Positions 1 to 6,508 of a stretch of DNA of 64,000 nt are shown here, piece after piece. Each line of letters opens with the position of its first letter. The first letter of the stretch is position 1. The translations under genes were made by a program, and so were the position numbers. The notes beneath the pieces were generated by a model, which saw only the letters and a program-made list of their open reading frames with translations, ran no database searches and had not been told where the DNA came from. The DNA is taken from assembly GCA_964402055.1 (NCBI GenBank), contig CAYOAV010000001.1, positions 1-64,000 on the forward strand. Direction: 5' to 3'. The stretch is from UMGS363 sp964402055. GTDB taxonomy: Bacteria; Bacillota; Clostridia; Oscillospirales; Ruminococcaceae.

Positions 1-244
1 AGACTGCACAGAGGTTTCCATACCATACGAATTATCAGCTGTAAAAGGCTCACTGCGGTCTGGAGATGTTTCTGCTGACTGTTTTAATCGGGTTTGTGTT
101 GTTTCCTGCTGTGCGTTTCCCTGTTGTTCATCATAAGCTTTGATTTTTTTCCTATCTCCTTTTTTACTCTTAACTTCATATCGTCATATGATTTTTGATT
201 ATATCTTGTATTTGCCGCTATTCGGGCAGGACTATTTTTGCCAT
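1..244 (-). pseudogene. Frameshifted, truncated ribbon-helix-helix-like protein at the window edge
   Basis: Read on the minus strand, ATG at 244 gives only MAK before the frame is lost in a run of five A (235-239). In the next frame the sequence continues NSPARIAANTRYNQKSYD...LRVKKEIGKK. It loses frame again in a run of seven A (144-150) and resumes as IKAYDEQQGNAQQE to the window edge. Adding one A to each run would restore one continuous protein. The pattern ANxRYNxKxYDxxxLRV resembles Arc/CopG-like ribbon-helix-helix or antitoxin-type proteins of Clostridia; this is recognition by eye. The C-terminal part (Gln/Thr/Ser-rich) does not match that family's usual tail. Two -1 shifts, both in poly-A, suggest a decayed gene, or less likely homopolymer sequencing errors. 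The 3' end lies outside the window. Confidence 0.5.
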
Positions 245-428
245 AATATCACACATTTGCCCCTGCTATGGTTTAATAGTCAGAGCAACAAAGGAATGTG
301 CAATAGCTTGTGTACAATGTTCAGATGTTGAAAAAGGCAAAATGAGTACGATAATCACGTTGGTATAAGTTTTGCAAAGTTAAAACAAAAAGGCTGTCAA
401 AGCATCTTATACCTCACCTCAAAAAAAG

Positions 429-456
429 CGTTGTATTCAAAAATAGTGATACAACG
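429..456. terminator. Hairpin in the gene-free stretch 245-711
   Basis: CGTTGTAT (429-436) and ATACAACG (449-456) form an 8-bp stem with a 12-nt loop. Seven A precede it (421-427), so on the minus strand it would read as a stem followed by T7, like an intrinsic terminator. No minus-strand gene lies immediately to its right, so the role is unclear. The rest of 245-711 is AT-rich and holds only the spo0A-homologue promoter. Confidence 0.35.
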
Positions 457-583
457 TTAATTAATATAACATCAATAAAACATTATTTATACAACAATTA
501 TTGATATTATATACTTAAATTTAGTGCGTTTTGACAAAATATTTCATTTCGTTCCCAAAATAATGCATTTCGTCAGATTCCTA

Positions 584-611
584 TTGATTTATTATTCAAA
601 ATGTGTATAAT
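584..611 (+). promoter_or_regulatory. Sigma-A-type promoter of the Spo0A homologue
   Basis: TTGATT (584-589) and TATAAT (606-611) are 16 bp apart. The inferred leader to the ATG at 712 is about 95 nt, ending in a strong GGAGGGG ribosome binding site. Confidence 0.55.
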
Positions 612-711
612 ATAATTAATTCATTTTTACGATTGTAAATAGTACATATTAGTGTTGTCTGTTATGTCGAAAAATGTAATAATAACTATTTATTAATATG
701 GAGGGGTCAAT

Positions 712-1545
712 ATGTCTGATAAAATTACTGTTTTAATTGCTGATAATTCAGCAGATTTCAGCAAACGTGTTGCTTCTGCGTTCAACGCAAAGAATTTTTG
801 GGTAAATGAATGCGAAAGCGACGGTAGTGCGATTATTGAAGCAATACGCACCTCAAAGCCTGATATTGTAATCTGCGAGGGTCTTATGCCTTCGGCAGAT
901 GCACAGGATGTTATTCATCGAATTAACGGAAGTACTGCGAAAAGGCCATTCTTCTTGGTAACACTCCCCTATCGAAATGCTTACGCTGAACGTATAATTA
1001 TGAGCTACAAAAATGCTTATGTTTTCATCAAGCCATTTGAAATTGAAAATATGATAAGCTTTGCAGAGCATATTGTACCAAACGATGCTTTAAATTTTGA
1101 ATTTGAAGATCGTGATTATAATATCAATGGCAATGATTATGATTCTGATTCTGCTCAAATAGAAATTGTTGTCACAGACGTTATTCATATGCTTGGAATT
1201 CCTGCACATATAAAAGGCTATAATTATCTGCGTGAAGCAATTATGCTTTCACTTGCTAATTCTGAAATGCTTGAAAGTGTGACAAAGCTTTTATATCCAA
1301 CGATTGCAGAAATGTATGAAACATCACCATCAAGAGTTGAAAGAGCAATTCGTCATGCAATAGAAACATCTTGGGATAGAGGAGATGTTGACTATCTGAT
1401 AAAAATGTTTGGAAACACAGTTAGTTGCGGACGTGATAAACCAACAAATTCCGAATTCATAGCTTTAATAACAGATAATCTGAGATTGAGATTCAGAATA
1501 TCAAATAAATCAAATAAAAAGAAAAAGCACAATTATTATAAGTAA
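712..1545 (+). CDS. spo0A: Spo0A-family response regulator with Glu in place of the phospho-acceptor Asp
   Basis: Two-domain transcription factor of 277 aa. The C-terminal half (about 150-262) carries the hallmark Spo0A effector domain, with IPAHIKGYNYLREAI, then SPSRVERAIRHAIE (recognition helix) and KPTNSEFIA, so binding to 0A-box DNA is expected. The N-terminal receiver is divergent. The phospho-acceptor loop reads PDIVICEGLMP, with Glu56 where B. subtilis Spo0A has Asp56, and the acidic pocket reads ADNS instead of ADDN. The switch residues Thr84 and Lys107 are kept. A Glu at this site often mimics phosphorylation, so constitutive activity or a phosphorelay-independent role is inferred. 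The gene is not next to recN-spoIVB as in most spore formers. It could be the main Spo0A or a paralogue; only the rest of the genome can tell. Confidence 0.88.
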   Translation: MSDKITVLIADNSADFSKRVASAFNAKNFWVNECESDGSAIIEAIRTSKPDIVICEGLMPSADAQDVIHRINGSTAKRPFFLVTLPYRNAYAERIIMSYKNAYVFIKPFEIENMISFAEHIVPNDALNFEFEDRDYNINGNDYDSDSAQIEIVVTDVIHMLGIPAHIKGYNYLREAIMLSLANSEMLESVTKLLYPTIAEMYETSPSRVERAIRHAIETSWDRGDVDYLIKMFGNTVSCGRDKPTNSEFIALITDNLRLRFRISNKSNKKKKHNYYK

Positions 1546-1555
1546 AAATGTTTTT

Positions 1556-1626
1556 AGGAATATGCTGACTATAGACAAGCGTTCTTTTCGTCATCAAAAG
1601 GTTAAACAAATAAATCAGCTATTCCT
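1556..1626 (+). terminator. Possible terminator after the Spo0A homologue
   Basis: AGGAATATGCTGA (1556-1568) pairs with TCAGCTATTCCT (1615-1626) with one bulged base. The loop is long, about 46 nt. T-rich runs follow at 1636-1665. The remaining gap to 1908 holds the promoter of the next gene and nothing else I recognise. Confidence 0.35.
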
Positions 1627-1779
1627 TATAAAAAGTATTTTTCATGTATTTTTTTACCCTTTATTAAACAATTTCACATATTTTTTATCAATTACGACAA
1701 GTTTTTGGTGTTATTACGCACAAAATTTGTAATAATTAGAAAAATTACACTAAAACAAAGATTTTTTCTTTAAAATTGT

Positions 1780-1808
1780 TGAAATGTGTGTGATTTTGTG
1801 GTAGAATA
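1780..1808 (+). promoter_or_regulatory. Sigma-A-type promoter of the LytTR regulator
   Basis: TTGAAA (1780-1785), a 17-bp spacer, then TAGAAT (1803-1808). It lies about 100 bp before the ATG at 1909. Confidence 0.65.
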
Positions 1809-1908
1809 ATATACAAGAAAGATGAAAAGAACAATTCTTTCACTTTTTTCCAGCATATCCCAATCCCCAAAAGGGAAATAATTATAATAACAAGAGGGAT
1901 GATAATTT

Positions 1909-2625
1909 ATGAAAATTGCAATATGTTGTGACGACAGAATATCGCTAAACACACTTGAAGAAATGATCAATGAATATAGCCAGATCAGAAGAATTAATAT
2001 TTCAATTGATAAATTCGAAAATGGTTATGATTTATTGAATTCCTTAAAAAACAAAAATTATGATATTATATTTTTGAATAATGAGATGAATGATATGGAC
2101 GGAACAAAGGCTGCACATCTCATAAAAGAACAAAAATATTGTTGTGCTGTAATTCTTATAAGTGATGACATAAATAACACAACAGAATATTGTAAAGCAA
2201 ATATCTTTCATTTCATAAAAAAGCCAATAGACAAGCAGGATCTTTTTAACAAGATTAATGAATACCTTTGTTCCACAAAAAATGATGAATTTTTTATCAT
2301 TAATACACATGAAGGCACATGGAAAATTAGGCTATCTGAAATAATCTATGCTGAGGCTACAGGAAAGAATACAATTATCCGAACAACCAAAAGGACTTTT
2401 GAATTACATAGCAGTCTGAAAGGAATAGAAGCAAGACTTCCATCGAATAAATTCTGTCGATGTCAAAGAGCATATATCGTAGCTCTGTTTCATGTAGAAA
2501 ATTATACAAATAAGGAAATACTCTTCGATAATGGAGAACGAGCACAGATAGGTAGAAAATATTTATCAGAATTTAAAGATTCATTTCAGGATTATGTACT
2601 ATGGTATAATTCAAGGTATCTATAA
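1909..2625 (+). CDS. LytTR-family response regulator with Asn in place of the phospho-acceptor Asp
   Basis: 238-aa transcription factor with an N-terminal receiver (about 1-118) and a C-terminal LytTR DNA-binding domain (about 130-235). The receiver keeps the acidic pair Asp8-Asp9, Ser in ILISDD and Lys in FIKKP. The phospho-site reads YDIIFLNNEMNDMDG, where AgrA/LytR-type proteins have FLDIEM. Asn57 therefore replaces the Asp, and phosphorylation at this site should be impossible. The LytTR part shows the usual IIYAEATGKN, the SSLKGIEARL helix and FCRCQRAYIV. The start has an AGAGGG ribosome binding site. No histidine kinase lies nearby, so this is an orphan regulator next to another acceptor-less one. 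Targets are unknown; LytTR regulators commonly control extracellular or peptide-related functions. Confidence 0.88.
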   Translation: MKIAICCDDRISLNTLEEMINEYSQIRRINISIDKFENGYDLLNSLKNKNYDIIFLNNEMNDMDGTKAAHLIKEQKYCCAVILISDDINNTTEYCKANIFHFIKKPIDKQDLFNKINEYLCSTKNDEFFIINTHEGTWKIRLSEIIYAEATGKNTIIRTTKRTFELHSSLKGIEARLPSNKFCRCQRAYIVALFHVENYTNKEILFDNGERAQIGRKYLSEFKDSFQDYVLWYNSRYL

Positions 2626-2661
2626 CCCAAGTAAGGTATTCTTTTATTAGAGTTTATAAAA

Positions 2662-2698
2662 AATCAAGCCTGTGCGAAATATCCGCACAGGCTTGATT
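2662..2698. terminator. Strong bidirectional terminator between convergent genes
   Basis: A perfect 15-bp stem AATCAAGCCTGTGCG (2662-2676) / CGCACAGGCTTGATT (2684-2698) with a 7-nt loop. Six A at 2658-2663 give a T-run on the minus strand. It serves the minus gene ending at 2750 and probably also the plus gene ending at 2625. Confidence 0.8.
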
Positions 2699-2749
2699 GA
2701 TTTCAGAGCAATATTCAAGAGAGTTATTTATCTAGCTTATCTAGGCACC

Positions 2750-3946
2750 TTATTTTATGCTTTCATATGATATATTACTAAAATTTACAACGCAACCGTC
2801 ACCCTGCTTTTTATAAATCAAATCAGAAACACGCTTAGGCATTGTCACATTGTTCATAGCAATAACCATTCCGTCTGCTTTTTCTCTGACAGAATACATC
2901 TTTCCTTCGTCTGTAATGGTAGCATTCTCAATATTTACTACGCAACCATCTCCAAGCTTATTGATAAGCATTGAAAAAGCCTTTGCGGTAATCGTAATAT
3001 TCTCAAAGCTAATTATGAATCCGTCGATCGTCTCGCCTATATCGTAAAAGTCATCACAACCATCCGAGAAAATTGTTATAGTGGAAAAATTCATTATCTG
3101 ACCGTCTGAAAAGCTACTCAAAAGCACCGCAAACTGCTGATCTGTATACTCGCAACCTTCCCAGGAGCTTACACAGTTATTTTCGTTTTGAGATTTTCCA
3201 ACTGATTGACACAACCATTCCGGCTTTGGTTTTACATTTTCACGTTCCGATCTCCACTGTTCATATGTGAAATCCTCAAGCGTATCATATTCGGATATAT
3301 CTCTTGGAGCAAAAAAGCAAGCAACGGCATGCTGTGCAATCAAAACGAATCTCCAATTTTCAGATTCACCTGAATTAAATGGTATTTCGAAAACTCGCAA
3401 AAGTCCATTCTTTTTATCACGCTTACTAACCGCAGGCTCAAATCTGCTTTTTTGTAAAGCATAGCTGAATCTGTTTTCCCACGCATCGGCTTGATTTTCG
3501 TATCCGTCAAGTGCATATATTTCAGCTAATGATACTGCATCGTAGGTATCATTATATCCGCCTGTCATTGCAAAGCGGAATACATAATCCGTATTTTTTT
3601 CGAGCTTTTTTTCACAGTATATCTGTGACCAACTCCAACACCAATCACCGATTTCGTAAACCTCGGTATTACCGAAAGATGTGGTAATAAAAGCTCTGAC
3701 ACCTACATTTTTATCACAGGATTTATCAAGCTTAAACTCTCTTGCATTAAAATTTATAACATTACTCATTATATTTTCCTCCGTGTTGATCGGAGCAGAG
3801 TAATCCGCATTATCATACAAAAGACGTATTTTACAGTCAGCGACAAACTCTGCCCGACCATGTTTTACAAGTCCTCTTGCCCTTTTAGGGTAAGTCAGAC
3901 CAATTTCATTATCGTCTTTATCAATGACAATTATGTTTTTTTCCAT
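2750..3946 (-). CDS. Unknown protein with a basic N-terminal motif and C-terminal 25-residue DG repeats
   Basis: 398 aa from the ATG at 3946, chosen because AGGGGAGGA lies just upstream. An upstream in-frame start at 4009 lacks a comparable site. Residues 19-35 carry a basic motif, YPKRARGLVKHGRAEFV, that I associate with uncharacterised clostridial proteins. The middle (about 60-240) is rich in aromatics and Trp (GDWCWSWSQ) and has no recognised domain. From about 281 there are five DG repeat starts (281, 308, 333, 358, 383), most 25 residues apart. The pattern is DG, a residue, two aliphatics, x, Phe/Ile/Met, x, Asn, aliphatic, Thr/Ser. Such spacing suggests a short beta-solenoid. There is no signal peptide, so it is probably cytoplasmic. 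Function unknown. Confidence 0.7.
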   Translation of the reverse strand: MEKNIIVIDKDDNEIGLTYPKRARGLVKHGRAEFVADCKIRLLYDNADYSAPINTEENIMSNVINFNAREFKLDKSCDKNVGVRAFITTSFGNTEVYEIGDWCWSWSQIYCEKKLEKNTDYVFRFAMTGGYNDTYDAVSLAEIYALDGYENQADAWENRFSYALQKSRFEPAVSKRDKKNGLLRVFEIPFNSGESENWRFVLIAQHAVACFFAPRDISEYDTLEDFTYEQWRSERENVKPKPEWLCQSVGKSQNENNCVSSWEGCEYTDQQFAVLLSSFSDGQIMNFSTITIFSDGCDDFYDIGETIDGFIISFENITITAKAFSMLINKLGDGCVVNIENATITDEGKMYSVREKADGMVIAMNNVTMPKRVSDLIYKKQGDGCVVNFSNISYESIK

Positions 3947-4117
3947 GGGTGTCCTCCCCTTTGCCATAGATATATTAATGCTGTTTTTTGTTATGGGTGC
4001 CGTCCCCAAAAAGATTATAACATAAAACAGCTATTGATACAAGTGATAATATGCAACAATTTTATGCACGTCGTTTCTTACATAATTCACAAAAAATCTT
4101 ATCATATTTTTATACTA

Positions 4118-4146
4118 TTGAAAAATGTCAATAAATGTAGTAAAAT
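4118..4146 (+). promoter_or_regulatory. Sigma-A-type promoter of the comEA-like gene
   Basis: TTGAAA (4118-4123), a 17-bp spacer, TAAAAT (4141-4146). The GTG start at 4171 is only about 25 nt from the -10 box. Confidence 0.55.
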
Positions 4147-4170
4147 ATAATAAAATTCAAAAAGTAAGCG

Positions 4171-4725
4171 GTGGTAAATATAAAAAAACATTATATCAAA
4201 GCTCTTTTGACTTCCTTAGTTATAATTGCTGTAATTGGTTCGATTTCTCTATATGATTCAGAAGCCTTCACAAAACCCTTTATTGATTATTCTCAAGCTG
4301 AAACATTAATTCCGCTCGATAGTATGTGGGAAGAAGAATCAACAGATACAGAATCCGATATTTCTGATGCAATAATAACCTCATCGGAAATTGTCTCAAC
4401 AACAACAGATGAAATTGTGCCATCAGCTGAAAGTACGGTAACTACCGAGAGTACAACAGCTGTAACAACAACCGAAATTACAACGGTTGAAGCAAACTTA
4501 TCAGAATCAACAACTACAGAATCAACCGAGCAAAACGGTCTTATCAATATAAATAAAGCAGGAATTGAGGAACTCAAACAGCTTAACGGCGTCGGAGATG
4601 TTATAGCTAAAAGAATCATTGATTATGCCAGAACAATAGGCTTTAAGTCAATTGATGAAATAAAAAATGTCAAGGGCATTGGCGATAAAAAATATGAACA
4701 AATGAAGGATAAAATAACAGTATGA
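4171..4725 (+). CDS. comEA: ComEA-like membrane-anchored helix-hairpin-helix DNA-binding protein
   Basis: 184 aa from a GTG start; no ATG occurs in a better position. A basic start and one membrane helix (about 9-27) are followed by a Ser/Thr/Glu-rich spacer (about 50-122). The C-terminal domain has tandem helix-hairpin-helix motifs, ININKAGIEELKQLNGVGDVIA and IDEIKNVKGIGDKK. This is the ComEA arrangement, in which the protein binds incoming double-stranded DNA outside the membrane during natural transformation. The long Thr/Ser spacer may cross the wall. comEB and comEC are not next to it, but comF and a RecD2 helicase lie just downstream on the other strand. A secreted HhH protein with another role is possible. 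Confidence 0.75.
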   Translation: MVNIKKHYIKALLTSLVIIAVIGSISLYDSEAFTKPFIDYSQAETLIPLDSMWEEESTDTESDISDAIITSSEIVSTTTDEIVPSAESTVTTESTTAVTTTEITTVEANLSESTTTESTEQNGLININKAGIEELKQLNGVGDVIAKRIIDYARTIGFKSIDEIKNVKGIGDKKYEQMKDKITV

Positions 4726-4758
4726 AGAGTTCTGTTGCACTTATATTGTAAACCTATC

Positions 4759-5772
4759 TTAAAATTTTGTATTATAAAGTGAAACGTTCTGAAAGCCGTC
4801 AAGCAGCTTATCTATATATTTGAACGAGAGCTGTGCTCCCTTTGCAACACAGTACAGAGGATCATCAGCAACAACACAAGGAACCTTTATTTCGCTTGAA
4901 ATCAGCTTGTCAAATCCGTTCAGCAACGCTCCTCCACCTGTAAGGTATATCCCATTTTTGCATATATCTCCAACAAGCTCAGGCGGTGTATTTTCGAAAA
5001 CGCTTTTTATGCTGGCAACAATTTCATTGACGCTCTCAATTATTGCCTCATAGATATCGTAATCACTTATCTCAATGCATTCAGGAAGTCCCCTTATCAG
5101 ATGACGTCCCTTTACAATTACAGTCCTGCTTCCACTTGGATCGAAAACATTTGCCGCTGAAAGTTTTGCTGTTTCCGCAGTTTTTTCACCGATAAGCACA
5201 CGATATCTGTTGCTTATATATTTAACAATTTCCTTATCAAACTTATTTCCTGCAATCTTTATCGAAGCCTTTGATACGATACCATTCATTGATATAATTG
5301 CAATATCCGTTGTACCTCCACCTATATCAACTACCATATTACCATTTGGAGTAGAAATATCAACACCAGCTCCGAGCAATGCAGCAATAGGTTCTTCAAG
5401 CAGATAAACCTTTTTTGCACCTGCCGCCTTTGCCGCTTCAACAACTGCCCTACTCTCAACATCTGTTATAGACGACGGAACACACATAACAATATTAGGC
5501 ATAAGTAGCTTCTGACCAGTTATTTTTTCTATAAACGCAGTTACCATATATTCCGTCATTTTATGATCGGAGATAACCCCATCAGAAAGCGGCTGAACAA
5601 CTATTATATGCTCAGGTGCTTTTCCAAGCATTTTATAAGCTTCTGTACCAACTGCTATTACCTTTTCAGTTTTTGTATTAAATGCAACTATTGAAGCTTC
5701 ATCAAGAGCTATTCCTTCATTACCCATAGTAATGATAACGTTAGCCGTACCTAAATCTATTCCAATATCCAT
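4759..5772 (-). CDS. mreB: MreB/Mbl-family actin-like protein
   Basis: 337 aa, the usual MreB length. The N-terminal phosphate-1 loop is IGIDLGTANVIIT. The family block LMPNIVMCVPSSITDVE is followed by the phosphate-2 loop VVDIGGGTTDIAII and the adenosine loop NGIYLTGGGALLNGFD. MreB/Mbl filaments under the membrane guide wall synthesis and cell shape. It is the last gene of recD2-comF-mreB. No mreC/mreD follow, so this is probably one of several paralogues (Mbl or MreBH type) rather than the classical mreBCD copy. Start ATG with AAAGGAA upstream. Confidence 0.85.
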   Translation of the reverse strand: MDIGIDLGTANVIITMGNEGIALDEASIVAFNTKTEKVIAVGTEAYKMLGKAPEHIIVVQPLSDGVISDHKMTEYMVTAFIEKITGQKLLMPNIVMCVPSSITDVESRAVVEAAKAAGAKKVYLLEEPIAALLGAGVDISTPNGNMVVDIGGGTTDIAIISMNGIVSKASIKIAGNKFDKEIVKYISNRYRVLIGEKTAETAKLSAANVFDPSGSRTVIVKGRHLIRGLPECIEISDYDIYEAIIESVNEIVASIKSVFENTPPELVGDICKNGIYLTGGGALLNGFDKLISSEIKVPCVVADDPLYCVAKGAQLSFKYIDKLLDGFQNVSLYNTKF

Positions 5773-5803
5773 AAAGCGTCATTTCCTTTCTGAATAATAA
5801 ATC

Positions 5804-6508
5804 TTATTTTGTTTTTGCGGCAGCTACTGCTATCACCGATGCCGCACCCAGTTCAAGAAGTATTCTTGCACAGGAATTGATAGTAGAACCCGTTGTCATA
5901 ACATCATCAACGATAATTACCGTTTTATCTGTTATAATATTTTCTCCTTTTCCTAATGAATAAAGATTGTCTGCATTTACTTTACGCTTATTCGCAGTAA
6001 GCTTATGCTGTGCAACAACGGATTCACTTTTATTTATCAGATCATTATATACAGGTATGTCAAGCCGTTCACTTAAAGCGTCTGCAAGCACCTCTGCCTG
6101 ATTAAAGCCTCGTTTCCTTAGCTTCAGCCTTGCCATCGGAACAGGAACAATGCAGTCAGCCTTAATATTATCCTTCTGCATATCCGCCGCCACCTTTCCC
6201 ATTGCAATACTGGGAAAAATATTATTCTTTGTATTTTTAAGATAAATCACTCCACCCTTGGCACTTGATTTATAATAAAAAGCAGGATAACAGAACGAAT
6301 AAAGATTTTCATTATCTCTTCCGCATAAACATTCTTCTTTTGGTTTACTGCAACGTCTGCATAATTCATCTCCGACATAATCAAGATCATCAAAACAAGA
6401 CTGACAATAATCAATCCTCCAATTTATCACCTTGCCGCAAAATGGGCATCTGTTCGGAAAAATTAGATCTGTAAGAAAAGCTCTCACTTGCTTGAAATCA
6501 ACTGTCAT
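5804..6508 (-). CDS. comF: ComF-family phosphoribosyltransferase-like protein
   Basis: 234 aa. The N-terminus has Cys pairs CPFCGK, CQSC, CRRC and CLCG, typical of the zinc-binding part of ComF. The C-terminus holds the PRPP-binding loop VIIVDDVMTTGSTI and the RGFNQAEVLA block. ComF is needed for import of transforming DNA in several bacteria and acts in the cytoplasm with the ComFA/PriA machinery. The gene overlaps the end of recD2 by 11 bp, so translation is probably coupled. No comFA helicase is next to it; the RecD2-like helicase takes that place. Confidence 0.88.
   Translation of the reverse strand: MTVDFKQVRAFLTDLIFPNRCPFCGKVINWRIDYCQSCFDDLDYVGDELCRRCSKPKEECLCGRDNENLYSFCYPAFYYKSSAKGGVIYLKNTKNNIFPSIAMGKVAADMQKDNIKADCIVPVPMARLKLRKRGFNQAEVLADALSERLDIPVYNDLINKSESVVAQHKLTANKRKVNADNLYSLGKGENIITDKTVIIVDDVMTTGSTINSCARILLELGAASVIAVAAAKTK

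Noticed and set aside
140..331. 63-codon ORF on the plus strand
   Set aside because: Antisense to the family-like sequence at 1-244, with no ribosome binding site or recognisable motif.
3860..4150. 96-codon ORF on the plus strand
   Set aside because: Mostly antisense to the start of the repeat-protein gene and over its upstream region; no ribosome binding site.
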